A stretch of DNA of 64,000 nucleotides from Burkholderiales bacterium. GTDB lineage: Bacteria > Pseudomonadota > Gammaproteobacteria > Burkholderiales > Burkholderiaceae_C. A model generated the notes under the pieces. That model was not told the origin of the DNA. It ran no database searches and saw nothing but the letters and a program-made list of their open reading frames with translations. Both the position numbers and the translations under genes were made by a program. The stretch is taken from contig JAUVWL010000007.1 of assembly GCA_030604135.1 (NCBI GenBank), forward strand, positions 1-64,000, written 5' to 3'. The first letter of the stretch is position 1; every line of letters begins with the position of its first letter. Positions 53,501 to 62,505 of the stretch are shown here, in pieces.

Positions 53501-53991
53501 GCCTTCAACTGAGTGAACCCGTTCCACTGGCAGCCAGCCATGTCCTGGGCCCCTTTGCATGTGGTGAAGCCAGTCTCGATGAATGGCTCAAGCGCCGGGC
53601 GCTGGCCAACCAGCTGAGCGGCGCCAGCCGCACGTTCGTCGTGGCCGATCAGGACAGTCGCGTCTACGGGTACTACGCCATGGCCGCCGGAGCGGTTGCA
53701 CACCAAGAGGCCACCAGCGGCGTGCGACGCAACATGCCCGACCCCGTTCCGGTGATGGTGCTGGCCCGTCTGGCCGTTGACCACCAGGCCCAAGGCCTCC
53801 AGCTGGGCGCCGCCTTGCTGCAGGACGCCGTCGCCCGCGCCGTGCACGTGTCGCAGAACGCCGGCGTCAGGGCACTGCTGGTCCACGCCCTGAACGAACG
53901 CGCAAAGGCGTTCTACGAGCACCACGGCTTTCAGCAGTCGCCGCTGCACCCGATGACACTGATGCTGCGGCTGGGCTCGGTCGGGGCCTGA
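53497..53991 (+). CDS. tacT: GNAT-family acetyltransferase toxin (TacT type)
   Basis: Toxin of 164 residues that acetylates aminoacyl-tRNA to block translation. The GNAT core has VMVLARLAVDHQAQGLQLGAALL (acetyl-CoA pyrophosphate loop, about 87-108) and AFYEHHGF, with the catalytic Tyr at 140, the same position as in Salmonella TacT. The N-terminal LGPFACGEASLDEWLKRRA is also typical. All key residues are intact, so the toxin should be active when free. Confidence 0.93.
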   Translation: MSLQLSEPVPLAASHVLGPFACGEASLDEWLKRRALANQLSGASRTFVVADQDSRVYGYYAMAAGAVAHQEATSGVRRNMPDPVPVMVLARLAVDHQAQGLQLGAALLQDAVARAVHVSQNAGVRALLVHALNERAKAFYEHHGFQQSPLHPMTLMLRLGSVGA

Positions 53992-54408
53992 TCAAATCAG
54001 CGTTGGTGGCTGGCTGTTAGAAGAGATGGTCGTCGGCTTTCCACCATGAACGACCCCTGATACCTAAAACTTGTGCGGCAGGTCAAGGCTGAGTTAAGTC
54101 CTTCGCCATTACAAATCCGAATGTCCGCTGCGACCAGAAACGGGCGCGCTATCCGATGCATGTTCAATGGCCCGATTTCTTCGGTACCCTGTAGATCAAA
54201 CAGAACGCGCTGGTAGGACAGATCACTGCGCACAATGCCCGGTAATGGCAAAACCACGAATCGCTGTCATGTTTGTGCGCTTTGTCCACTTTATGCGTTT
54301 ACGACACCTTCAGGAACGGTGTGTAGTTCTGGGTTGGGCCCGACACAGTCAAATGCGTTGGATTTGGCGTGTCCGTCCCGCCAGATAGCAACGCAGTGCG
54401 ATGCTGAG
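53992..54408. other. Non-coding stretch after the toxin-antitoxin pair
   Basis: I see no convincing gene. GC is lower than in flanking genes, and open frames (for example 86 codons on the minus strand) lack a ribosome site and family resemblance. The style suggests decayed foreign sequence, possibly the rest of an acquired segment that brought in tacAT, but no transposase, terminal repeat or attachment site is recognisable. Confidence 0.5.
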
Positions 54409-55731
54409 CTACACGATCAAGACTACTCGAAAGTCGTTCACATTGGTGTGGGTGGGCCCGGTGTACACCAGATCACCGAGCGGCTCGAAGAAGCCGTAGG
54501 CGTCGTTGCGCGCCAGGTGATCGGACAGTTTCAGGCCCAGCGCCGCGGCCCGCGCCAGCGTGTCGGGTGTGACCAACGCGCCGGCGTTGTCCTCCACCCC
54601 GTCAATGCCGTCGGTGTCGGCCGCCAGCGCCCAGACCTTCGGCTGGCCGTTCAGCGCCAGCGCCAGGCCCAGGCAGAATTCGCCGGCACGCCCGCCCCTG
54701 CCCCTGGCCTGTCCCTCGGCTCTCGGGCGCACCGTCACCGTGGTCTCGCCGCCGCTGAGAATCACACACGGTGTCTCGAAGCTGCTGCGGCCCAGCGCGG
54801 TCGAGCGCGCCAGTGCCGCATGCACCTTGCCGACCTCGCGCGATTCGCCCTCGACCTCGTCGCTCAGGATGTAGGCCCTCAGGCCCAGCGCAAGGGCGGC
54901 TTCGGCCGCGGCCTCCAGGCTTTGCTGCGGCGTGGCGATCAGGTGCGTCTCGCAGCGCGCCAGCCTCGGGTCGCCGGGTTTGGGGGTTTCCAGGGCGCCG
55001 TTGTCCAGTTCGGCGCGCACCGCAGCAGGCACCTCGATCCGGTAGCGGGCCAGAATGTCGAGCGCGTCCGCGCAGCTGCTGGCATCGGCCACGGTGGGGC
55101 CGCTGGCGATCACGCTCACGTCGTCACCGGGCACGTCACTGATGGTCAGCGTGACCACGCGCGCTGGGGCACAGGCCCCCGCCAGGCGCCCGCCCTTGAT
55201 GCGCGAGAGGTGCTTGCGCACGGTGTTCATCTCGCCGATGTGCGCGCCGCTTTCCAGCAGCTGGCGGTTGATGCGCTGCTTGTCGGCCAGCGTCAGTCCG
55301 TCGCAGGGCAGTGTCAGCAGCGCCGAGCCGCCGCCCGAGATCAGACATAGCACCAGATCGTCCGCCGTCAGGCCCTGGGTGAGCGCCAGGATGCGCTGAG
55401 CGGCGGCTAGTCCGGCCGCGTCGGGCACCGGGTGCGCGGCCTCGACGACCTCGATGCGCTGGGCCAGTCCGGCGGGCCGCGGCGGCGTGTGCCCGTAGCG
55501 CGTGACCACCAGGCCCGACAGCGGCGCGTCGGCTGGCCACAGGGCTTCGACCGCATGCGCCATCGCGCCACCGGCCTTGCCCGCGCCCAGCACCAGCGTG
55601 CGGCCACTCGGCGGCGGCGGCAGGTGCGCAGCCGTGTTGTGCAGCGGCAACGCACGTTGCACCGCCACGTCGTACAGGTGGCGCAGAAGGGCGCGAGGGT
55701 CGTCCAACGAGGCGGCGCAACCGGTGAGCAT
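54409..55731 (-). CDS. Glycerate 2-kinase (GckA/TtuD, MOFRL family)
   Basis: Enzyme of 440 residues that phosphorylates D-glycerate to 2-phosphoglycerate; genes of this family are often mislabelled hydroxypyruvate reductase (TtuD). The DUF4147 half (1-240) has LVLGAGKAGGAMAHAVE and CLISGGGSALLTLP. The MOFRL half ends AADTDGIDGVEDNAGA and TGPTHTNVNDFRV. It follows the split transketolase by 4 bp, so glycerate is a likely product of the sugar pathway in this cluster. Confidence 0.92.
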   Translation of the reverse strand: MLTGCAASLDDPRALLRHLYDVAVQRALPLHNTAAHLPPPPSGRTLVLGAGKAGGAMAHAVEALWPADAPLSGLVVTRYGHTPPRPAGLAQRIEVVEAAHPVPDAAGLAAAQRILALTQGLTADDLVLCLISGGGSALLTLPCDGLTLADKQRINRQLLESGAHIGEMNTVRKHLSRIKGGRLAGACAPARVVTLTISDVPGDDVSVIASGPTVADASSCADALDILARYRIEVPAAVRAELDNGALETPKPGDPRLARCETHLIATPQQSLEAAAEAALALGLRAYILSDEVEGESREVGKVHAALARSTALGRSSFETPCVILSGGETTVTVRPRAEGQARGRGGRAGEFCLGLALALNGQPKVWALAADTDGIDGVEDNAGALVTPDTLARAAALGLKLSDHLARNDAYGFFEPLGDLVYTGPTHTNVNDFRVVLIV

Positions 55732-55735
55732 CGTC

Positions 55736-56740
55736 TCAGGTCAGCCAGGCCTTGAGCGAGGCGATCATGCGATCGGCAGAAATGCCGTATCGCTCATGCA
55801 GAGTGGGCAGCGCGCCGGCGTCCAGGAATGCGTCAGGCAGCGCCAGCTGTCGAAAGCGGGTGGGGAACACGCCCTCGCGCAACAGCAGGGCTGCCACCGC
55901 CTCACCGAGGCCGCCCACGGTGGAATGGTTCTCGGCCACCACCACCAGGCGTCCAGGCTTGCGCACCTCTCGCAGGATGGACTCTTCGTCCAGCGGCTTG
56001 ATGGTGGGGCAATGCAGCACGGCCACCTTGACGTTGTCGGCTTCTAGCTGCTTGGCCACTTCCAGGCTACGCATGGTCATGAAGCCGCTGGCGATCACCA
56101 AAACATCCGCTCCGTCGCGCAGCAACTTGGCTTTGCCCAGCTCGAAACGGTAGTCATACTCGTCCAGCAACAGAGGCACGTTGCCACGCAACAGGCGCAT
56201 GTAGACCGGCCCGTCATGGGCCGCAATCTGCGGCACGGCCTGCTCGATGTCCAGCGCATCGCATGGGTCAATCACGGTCAGCCCCGGAATGGCGCGCATC
56301 ATCGCCAAATCCTCGGTGGCCTGATGGCTGGGGCCATAACCGGTGGTCAAGCCTGGCAGGGCGCAGCAGATCTTGACGTTGAGGTTCTCTTCGGCAATCA
56401 CCTGGTGGATGAAGTCATAGGCGCGCCGCGTGCCAAACACCGCGTAGGTCGTCGCAAATGGCACCAGTCCCACCTTGGCCATGCCACCGGCAGCACCCAT
56501 GAGCAACTGCTCGGCCATGCCCATCTGGAAAAAGCGCTCAGGGTATGCCTGCCCGAACAGGTGCAGGTCGGTGTACTTGGCCAGGTCCGCCGTCATGCCC
56601 ACGATCTCGGGGTGGTTCGCAGCGTACTCCGTCAGCGCCTTGCCGAATGGCGCCGCCTTGACGCGGTGGCCCTCCGATGCAATGGAAGCGATCATCGCCG
56701 ACGTGGTCAGCCGGGGTTTCTTCTCGGTCACGGTGTTCAT
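55736..56740 (-). CDS. Split transketolase, C-terminal subunit
   Basis: Subunit of 334 residues comprising the pyrimidine-binding and C-terminal transketolase domains. The conserved Glu that activates thiamine diphosphate is in FFQMGMAEQLLMG; VPFATTYAVFGTRRAYDFIHQ and GPSHQATEDLAMMRAIPG are typical. The final domain (about 200-334) carries VVVAENHSTVGGLGEAVA. With the N-terminal subunit it forms a complete transketolase. Split forms are usually specialised for unusual ketoses, not central metabolism. Confidence 0.92.
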   Translation of the reverse strand: MNTVTEKKPRLTTSAMIASIASEGHRVKAAPFGKALTEYAANHPEIVGMTADLAKYTDLHLFGQAYPERFFQMGMAEQLLMGAAGGMAKVGLVPFATTYAVFGTRRAYDFIHQVIAEENLNVKICCALPGLTTGYGPSHQATEDLAMMRAIPGLTVIDPCDALDIEQAVPQIAAHDGPVYMRLLRGNVPLLLDEYDYRFELGKAKLLRDGADVLVIASGFMTMRSLEVAKQLEADNVKVAVLHCPTIKPLDEESILREVRKPGRLVVVAENHSTVGGLGEAVAALLLREGVFPTRFRQLALPDAFLDAGALPTLHERYGISADRMIASLKAWLT

Positions 56741-56751
56741 CTTCGGGTTCC

Positions 56752-57591
56752 TCACGGACGGTTGGCGTCCAGAATGTCCAGGGCCTGCTGCCATTCGGGC
56801 GGGTCGACACGGATGAAGTGGTTCTTGTCCCGGGTCTCCAGAAATGGCACCCCCTTGCCCATGAGCGTGTCGCACAAGATGACACGTGGACGCGCTTCGG
56901 GCAGCTGGCGTGCCGTATCAAACGCGCGAACGACGGCCGGCAGGTGGTTGCCGTCAACACGTTGTACATGCCAACCGAACGACGCGAACTTGTCGGTCAG
57001 CGGTTCGAATCCCATGACCTTTGTCGACGGTCCGTCGGCCTGCTGGTTGTTGATGTCGACCAGGCAGATCAGGTTACCCAGCCCGTGGTGACTGGCGGAC
57101 ATGGCGGCCTCCCAGGTGGAACCCTCGTCCAGTTCGCCGTCCGACATGGAGTTGTAGACAAAGGCCGGGTTGCCTCGGTGGCGAAGACCCAGGGCCATGC
57201 CCACGGCAATGGGTAAACCCTGACCCAGGGACCCGCCGGACATCTCCATGCCAGGCGTGTAGGTGGCCATGCCCGACATGGGCAGGCGGCTGTCATCACT
57301 GCCATAGGTCTCCAGCTCGTCCTCGGGGATGACGCCGGCTTCGATCAGAGCCGCATAGTGCGCGATGGCGTAGTGGCCGTGTGACAGCAGGAAGCGATCA
57401 CGGCCGTCCCAGTCAGGATCTTCAGGCCGAAACTTCAGCGCATGGCCGTAGGCCACGGCCAGCACGTCGGCATAGCCCAGGGCCTGACCGACATAGCCCT
57501 GCCCTTGCACTTCGCCCATGCGCAGGGCGTAGCGCCGAATCCTGTGGGCGCACGCCTCAAGCTCGGTCAAGGTGGATGCGGAACTGTTCAT
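56752..57591 (-). CDS. Split transketolase, N-terminal subunit
   Basis: Subunit of 279 residues with the pyrophosphate-binding domain. SHGHYAIAHYAALIEAG, GGSLGQGLPIAVGMALG and the ThDP/Mg motif SDGELDEGSTWEAAM...LVDINNQQADG are all present. It lies 11 bp before the C-terminal subunit. I chose the ATG at 57591, which starts the family alignment. The upstream extension is not coding-like. Confidence 0.92.
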   Translation of the reverse strand: MNSSASTLTELEACAHRIRRYALRMGEVQGQGYVGQALGYADVLAVAYGHALKFRPEDPDWDGRDRFLLSHGHYAIAHYAALIEAGVIPEDELETYGSDDSRLPMSGMATYTPGMEMSGGSLGQGLPIAVGMALGLRHRGNPAFVYNSMSDGELDEGSTWEAAMSASHHGLGNLICLVDINNQQADGPSTKVMGFEPLTDKFASFGWHVQRVDGNHLPAVVRAFDTARQLPEARPRVILCDTLMGKGVPFLETRDKNHFIRVDPPEWQQALDILDANRP

Positions 57592-57690
57592 GAAATCTCC
57601 AGAAAGATGGCTGGGGAATGCTCGAAGCGCTGGTGGCAGCCACCAGGGGGACACACGCCCCAAGGCACTGCGAAGAGGGTTGGACAGATA

Positions 57691-58950
57691 TCAGCGCAGG
57701 ATGCTGGCGGGTACGTATGACACCAGGGCCAGCACCAAAAACCCGATGGCGTAGAAGGGCAGCAACTCCTTGACCGTTTGCCCTACCTTGACGCGGGCCA
57801 ACTCGCTGGTGATGAACAGGGTGGTGCCCACTGGGGGTGAGTACAGCCCGATCGCCAGGTTCACCACCATCATCACGCCCAGCTGAACCGGGTCCATACC
57901 AATGCTCTGCGCGAGCGGCAGGAACACCGGGGTCAGCAGCAGGACGGCGGCCGGCAGGTCGATGAACATGCCGATCGCGAGCATCACGATGTTCATGATT
58001 AGGATGACCATCCAGGCTTCACCTACGCTCTGGCCGATCCATTGGGTCACCATGGACGGAAGCTGATCGAAGGTCAGCAGCCAGCCGATGGAAGCCGATG
58101 CCATGATCACCAGCAAAACCACCCCAGTTGCGATGCCTGAGTCCACTACCGCTTCATGCAGTCGCCTAATACTCAGGTCGCGGTAGAACACCACCGAAAT
58201 CAGCAAGGCGTACAGGGTGGAGATGATCGAGACCTCGGTCGGCGTCACAATACCAAGACGCAACAGGCTCACGATCAGTACTGGCAACATCAAGGCCGGC
58301 GCCGAGTGGCGAAGGTTCTTGCGGAACTCGGGCCAGTTGATCGGGGTGGTGTCCCGCGGGAAATTGCGGCTACGACCAGACCACCAACACACCAGCAGAA
58401 AGCCGGCACACAACAACAGCCCGGGAAGAACACCCGCCACGAACAAGGCGGCAACGGAAGCACCGGCCGTTTGCGCGTACAAGATGAGCGGGATGGACGG
58501 TGGAATCAGGATCACGATGGTGGCCGAAGCGGCCAGGGTCGCAGCCGAGAACGCTGGCGGATAGCCCAGACTCTTCTGCCAGGGGATCATCAAGGACCCG
58601 ATGGCCGATGCGTCAGCCACTGCGGACCCGGAGACACCCCCAAACACCGTGGAAGACATGACCCCAACCTGGGCTGGTCCCCCATGGAAACGGCCAATCA
58701 GCGCGGACAGCATGCCCACCAGGGCTGCCCCCAGCTTGCCGCCCATCATCAACGACCCGGTGAGCATGAAAAAAGGGATCGCAATCAGGGGAAAGCTTTG
58801 CACCTGGGCCACCATCTGCTGCACCAGCAGGTCGGCGGGAATGCGGTCGTTGGTGGCCACGGCCGCCATGGAGGCGATCAGCAACGCGTGGGCGATGGGT
58901 ACGGCAAGAGTGGCCGCACCCAAGAACACCAGAAGAATGAGTGCGCTCAT
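57691..58950 (-). CDS. TRAP transporter large membrane subunit (DctM type)
   Basis: Inner-membrane protein of 419 residues with about 12 helices. FPLIAIPFFMLTGSLM, GGPAQVGVMSSTVFGGVSGSAVADASAIGSLMIP and IPPSIPLILYAQTAGASVAALF are DctM signatures. It carries solute and sodium together with the small subunit, whose gene it overlaps by 4 bp. The ATG at 58950 is chosen because residues upstream overlap the DctQ gene in another frame. Confidence 0.95.
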   Translation of the reverse strand: MSALILLVFLGAATLAVPIAHALLIASMAAVATNDRIPADLLVQQMVAQVQSFPLIAIPFFMLTGSLMMGGKLGAALVGMLSALIGRFHGGPAQVGVMSSTVFGGVSGSAVADASAIGSLMIPWQKSLGYPPAFSAATLAASATIVILIPPSIPLILYAQTAGASVAALFVAGVLPGLLLCAGFLLVCWWSGRSRNFPRDTTPINWPEFRKNLRHSAPALMLPVLIVSLLRLGIVTPTEVSIISTLYALLISVVFYRDLSIRRLHEAVVDSGIATGVVLLVIMASASIGWLLTFDQLPSMVTQWIGQSVGEAWMVILIMNIVMLAIGMFIDLPAAVLLLTPVFLPLAQSIGMDPVQLGVMMVVNLAIGLYSPPVGTTLFITSELARVKVGQTVKELLPFYAIGFLVLALVSYVPASILR

Positions 58951-59459
58951 ACCGCCCCCGATGACGTACCTGCGGGCGGCGTCGCCGCACGCAGGTTTTG
59001 CCAAGCCGACTGCAGAGCCAGCACACACAGCAGCGCCATGCCCACCATCACACAACCGTAGGTGACAGAGCCTGGGACCTGCAAGATGGGCGACTTTTCG
59101 TCGTGCACGATTTCCAGCAGCATGTAGGTCGCCTTGACCAGATAGCCGTACAGACCCGCGACCAGCAGCCAGGCCGCCACAGCCACCCGCCGCTGCCAGG
59201 CCGGCGAAAGTGCGCCCACCAGAAAGGTGGTGGTGATGTGAGCGCCCTTGGCCGCGGCCAGCACGATGCCCGACATCACCAGCCAGGGGAACATCAGTTC
59301 GGGTACTTCGCTGGCCCACTGCAGACTACTGCCGGTGCTGTATCGCAGCAGGGTATTGGCGGTGAGGATGAAGAAGATCACCGAGACGGTGATCCAGAGC
59401 ACGACCTTGCAGATGGCGCACACCAGCCGCTCCAGCCAGCCCGTTTCGGCTTGGGACAT
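58947..59459 (-). CDS. TRAP transporter small membrane subunit (DctQ type)
   Basis: Membrane protein of 170 residues with four predicted helices. ANTLLRYSTGSSLQWASEVPELMFPWLVMSGIVLAAAKGAHI is the DctQ signature, including the WxxE-type and GAH motifs. It bridges the receptor-bound solute and the large subunit. Located 61 bp after the receptor gene. Confidence 0.93.
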   Translation of the reverse strand: MSQAETGWLERLVCAICKVVLWITVSVIFFILTANTLLRYSTGSSLQWASEVPELMFPWLVMSGIVLAAAKGAHITTTFLVGALSPAWQRRVAVAAWLLVAGLYGYLVKATYMLLEIVHDEKSPILQVPGSVTYGCVMVGMALLCVLALQSAWQNLRAATPPAGTSSGAV

Positions 59460-59520
59460 ATCGGTCTCCAGAAGGAACCCGACCCCAGCCAGGATCGGGT
59501 TGCTGACAGACAGGACAGCA

Positions 59521-60513
59521 TTACTGGGCGCGCGAAGCGGCCACCACCTGTTTCACGAAGGGCCCGATCGGGCTGGCTTCCCACTTGCTCACCACCGACG
59601 CGGTCGCCTTCTGGAAAGCGGACTTGTCCACCACGTCCACCTGGGTTCCCTTGGCCTTGAGTTCAGCCACCAGGCTATCGTCGCTCTCCTTGGACAGCTT
59701 GCGCTGCAGTGCCGTGGCCACATTGGCAGCCTCCTGCACCGCCTTGCGATCGGCATCGGACAGGCGATCCCAGGTGCGCTTGCTCATGAGGAACGGGGTC
59801 ATCTCGTACTTGTGGCCGGTCAGCGATACGTACTTTTGAACCTCATAGAGCTTGGCCGAGTGGATGTTGGTCAGCGGATTCTCCTGACCATCCACCACAC
59901 CCTGCTGCAGCGCCACGTACAGCTCGGAGAACTTGATTTGCTGGGCTTCGGCACCCAGCGCCTGCATGATGTCCACCGTGACAGCATCCGGCGGGGTACG
60001 CATCTTCAGGCCCTTGAGGTCTTCGGGCTTGAGCAGCGGTCGCTTGCTGTTGCTCATGTTCCGGATACCGTTGTCCCAGTAGCCCAGCACCACCATGCCC
60101 TTCTCCGCGGTCTTGGCGGCCAGCTCCTGACCCACTGCACCATCAAGGATCTTCCAGGCCTGCGGCAGATCGCTGAACAGGAAAGGCAGACCGAAGGCGG
60201 CATATTCAGGCACGGTGTTGGCCAGCGCGCCTTGCGAGTTGGCCGAAATGTCCAGAGCGCCGGTGCGCAATGCGGTCACCATGGCCGCGTCGTCGCCAAG
60301 CTGGGCCGAAGGTGCCACAGCCACCTCAATGCGTCCGCCGGAACGGGCCTTGAGCTCATCGGCGAATTTCACAGCCGCAGTGTGACGAGGGCTGCCAACC
60401 GGGTTGCCGTGCCCCAGTGTCAATTTGACGGCGGCCTGTGCAAAGGCAGCGCCGCTGAGAGTCAGTGCGGCAGCGGCGATCAGGCTGCGGCGCAGCATCT
60501 TGGGAAATGTCAT
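59521..60513 (-). CDS. TRAP transporter periplasmic receptor (DctP type)
   Basis: Solute receptor of 330 residues with a signal peptide (1-27, LSGAAFAQA). The conserved Arg that grips the ligand carboxylate lies in GLKMRTPPDAVTVDIM, and ELYVALQQGVVDGQENPLTNIHS is the DctP hallmark. The ligand is probably an organic or sugar acid, judging from neighbouring transketolase and glycerate kinase genes. A Leu/Arg-rich start with no upstream in-frame ribosome site supports the ATG chosen. Confidence 0.94.
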   Translation of the reverse strand: MTFPKMLRRSLIAAAALTLSGAAFAQAAVKLTLGHGNPVGSPRHTAAVKFADELKARSGGRIEVAVAPSAQLGDDAAMVTALRTGALDISANSQGALANTVPEYAAFGLPFLFSDLPQAWKILDGAVGQELAAKTAEKGMVVLGYWDNGIRNMSNSKRPLLKPEDLKGLKMRTPPDAVTVDIMQALGAEAQQIKFSELYVALQQGVVDGQENPLTNIHSAKLYEVQKYVSLTGHKYEMTPFLMSKRTWDRLSDADRKAVQEAANVATALQRKLSKESDDSLVAELKAKGTQVDVVDKSAFQKATASVVSKWEASPIGPFVKQVVAASRAQ

Positions 60514-60584
60514 CTTTGTCTCCTGGTTATGGGGTGGCCGATGGGCCACGGTGGGTTGTGGCCTCAAGGGCCCGAACGATGAAC

Positions 60585-61334
60585 TCAGTGAATCAGCATG
60601 CCGCCGTTGACATCCAGCGTGACGCCGGTGCAATACTTGGACAGGTCGCTGGCCAGAAACACCACGCAACCGGCCACGTCGTTGGGTTCGCCGATACGGC
60701 CCAGCGGAATGCCGTCCAGGATGGTCTGGCGCTTGTCCTCCGGAATCTTGCCCTTGTTGATGTCGGTGGCGATCAGGCCCGGCGTCACGCAGTTGACGCG
60801 GATGTTCTGGCCGCCGAACTCGCGGGCCATGGCGCGTGCCAGCCCCAGCACGCCCGCCTTGGCAGCGGAATAGTGGGGACCGCCCAGGATGCCGCCTCCG
60901 CGCTGCGCGGACACAGACGAGATGCAGACGATGGATCCGCTGTTCTGGGCCTGCATGACCGGCAGAACCGCCTGGGATGCGTAAAGCGTGCCGCGCAGGC
61001 TGACATCCAGAATTCGGTCGTAGTCGCCACCGGTGATGTCCAGGAACTTCACCGGTTGGGTGATACCGGCGTTATTGACCAGCACATCGATGCGGCCGTA
61101 CTTCGCCTTAATCTGCGCCACCGCGGCTTCGCACGAGCTTTTGTCGGTGACGTTCGCCACCAGACCCAGATGGTCCGTGCCCAGTTGGGCGGCGGCGGCT
61201 AGTGGGTTGGCGACCTCCAGGTCGAGGATCACGACCTTGGCCCCCTGGGCGGCCATCATGCGGGCGGTAGCGAAACCGAGGCCATTGAGGCCAGCCCCGC
61301 CCGTGATGACCGCAACCTTGTCCTTGAGCAGCAT
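60585..61334 (-). CDS. SDR-family oxidoreductase of the TRAP/transketolase cluster
   Basis: Short-chain dehydrogenase of 249 residues. VAVITGGAGLNGLGFATA is the cofactor loop (TGGxxxxGxG) and VILDLE has the acidic end of beta-2 that favours NAD. NNAG, ISSVSAQRGG and YSAAK provide Asn, Ser, Tyr and Lys, and the C-terminal VTLDVNGGMLIH closes the fold. AGGAGA precedes the ATG. It heads the minus-strand operon and faces the LysR gene across a 139-bp control region. It probably oxidises a sugar or hydroxy-acid alcohol group. Confidence 0.92.
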   Translation of the reverse strand: MLLKDKVAVITGGAGLNGLGFATARMMAAQGAKVVILDLEVANPLAAAAQLGTDHLGLVANVTDKSSCEAAVAQIKAKYGRIDVLVNNAGITQPVKFLDITGGDYDRILDVSLRGTLYASQAVLPVMQAQNSGSIVCISSVSAQRGGGILGGPHYSAAKAGVLGLARAMAREFGGQNIRVNCVTPGLIATDINKGKIPEDKRQTILDGIPLGRIGEPNDVAGCVVFLASDLSKYCTGVTLDVNGGMLIH

Positions 61335-61424
61335 GTTGATGTCTCCTGAAGATTTGCTGTGTTGACGATGGGGCGGATTCTGGGAGCCCTGTCGCCTGAA
61401 AACAAACGATATAAACTCATCCAT

Positions 61425-61449
61425 GATGCAATTCTGTTCATGTTGCATC
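61425..61449. promoter_or_regulatory. LysR-type T-N11-A operator
   Basis: GATGCAA and TTGCATC form a perfect 7-bp inverted repeat around an 11-bp centre, the classic LysR recognition box. It sits between the divergent SDR and LysR genes, 25 bp before the LysR start, suited to autoregulation and activation of the SDR-TRAP operon. Confidence 0.8.
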
Positions 61450-61473
61450 GCAATAAATGAACAAATCTCAACC

Positions 61474-62361
61474 ATGATCCCGCCGCTGAGTGCCCTACAG
61501 GCCTTTGAAGCCATTGCGCGCCGCCGAAGCTTTGCCCTCGCGGCCCAGGAGCTGCATCTCACACCTTCAGCTGTGAGCCACCAATTGGCCAAGTTGGAGG
61601 GTCTTCTGGGTGTACGGCTGTTCGAACGTTCGGCCCGCGGCGTTGAGCTGACGCCGGCCGGTCACAGCTATCTGCAAAGGGTGGCCAACGCGCTTGGCGC
61701 CATCAACACCGCCACCGAAGCCTTGCGCCACGGCATGCAAGACACGCTGCACCTGCACTGCAGCCCGAGTTTTGCCAGCTTGTGGCTCATGCCCCGCATC
61801 GCTCGTTTCCGTCGGTCCTATCCCCACGTCGCTCTGGCTTTGTCGGCCTCCCACGTGCATTCGGATTTCCAGCTCGGGCTCGTGGACATCGATATCCGCT
61901 ATGGCTTGCCCAACTGGCCCCACCTGGAAGTGGAGCCGGTCTTCACGGAGAAGGTGATGCCCCTGGCCAGTCCCGCCTTCATCCGCGAGCACACACTGCA
62001 CCGGGCCGAGGATCTGTTGCGCGCGCCGCTGATCCAGTCGGTGGTGAATGTGGCGCAATGGTCGGACTGGTTCGCGCGTTTTCATCCAGCCCAACGACCC
62101 GAGCAGATTGCCCTGCGCTTTGACCGCGCCATGATGAGTCTTGACGCAGCCGTTCAGTCACTGGGTGTTGCGCTGGAGAGCGCTACGCTGGGCCAGGCGC
62201 TGATCGCCACCGGCCGCTTGCAGCCGGTCTTTGGCAACGACATGATGCTTGAGGTGCAAGGGCATTTTCTGGTGTACCCAGCCCGGCACGCCGCCCGGCC
62301 CGAGGTCAAGGCGTTTCTCGAATGGATGCGCCAGGAAGCCCAGGGCAATGCGGGCAAGTGA
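61474..62361 (+). CDS. LysR-type transcriptional regulator (GcvA-like)
   Basis: Regulator of 295 residues. The N-terminal HTH (about 1-62) reads LQAFEAIARRRSFALAAQELHLTPSAVSHQLAKLE, the GcvA-type pattern. The effector domain (about 90-290) has LHLHCSPSFASLWLMPRIARF and VDIDIRYG. It is divergent from the SDR/TRAP/transketolase operon, with the T-N11-A box between, and upstream of the second transketolase, so it probably controls both. Confidence 0.93.
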   Translation: MIPPLSALQAFEAIARRRSFALAAQELHLTPSAVSHQLAKLEGLLGVRLFERSARGVELTPAGHSYLQRVANALGAINTATEALRHGMQDTLHLHCSPSFASLWLMPRIARFRRSYPHVALALSASHVHSDFQLGLVDIDIRYGLPNWPHLEVEPVFTEKVMPLASPAFIREHTLHRAEDLLRAPLIQSVVNVAQWSDWFARFHPAQRPEQIALRFDRAMMSLDAAVQSLGVALESATLGQALIATGRLQPVFGNDMMLEVQGHFLVYPARHAARPEVKAFLEWMRQEAQGNAGK

Positions 62362-62505
62362 GGCTGAAGCTCAGCCCCAACATGAACCAACTTCATGTAT
62401 GCCTGAATATTTGTCGCTTGTCTTCAACTGACAGCCCCTCGAAGAATCCGGGCTCAAGCAACAAATCGGAGACAAGCGCGGGCCTGCGGGTCAAGCGCCA
62501 TCACC

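Noticed and set aside
53997-54257. 86-codon minus-strand open frame after the toxin gene
   Set aside because: It has no ribosome site, no recognisable family and poor codon pattern, so it is noted only as non-coding sequence.
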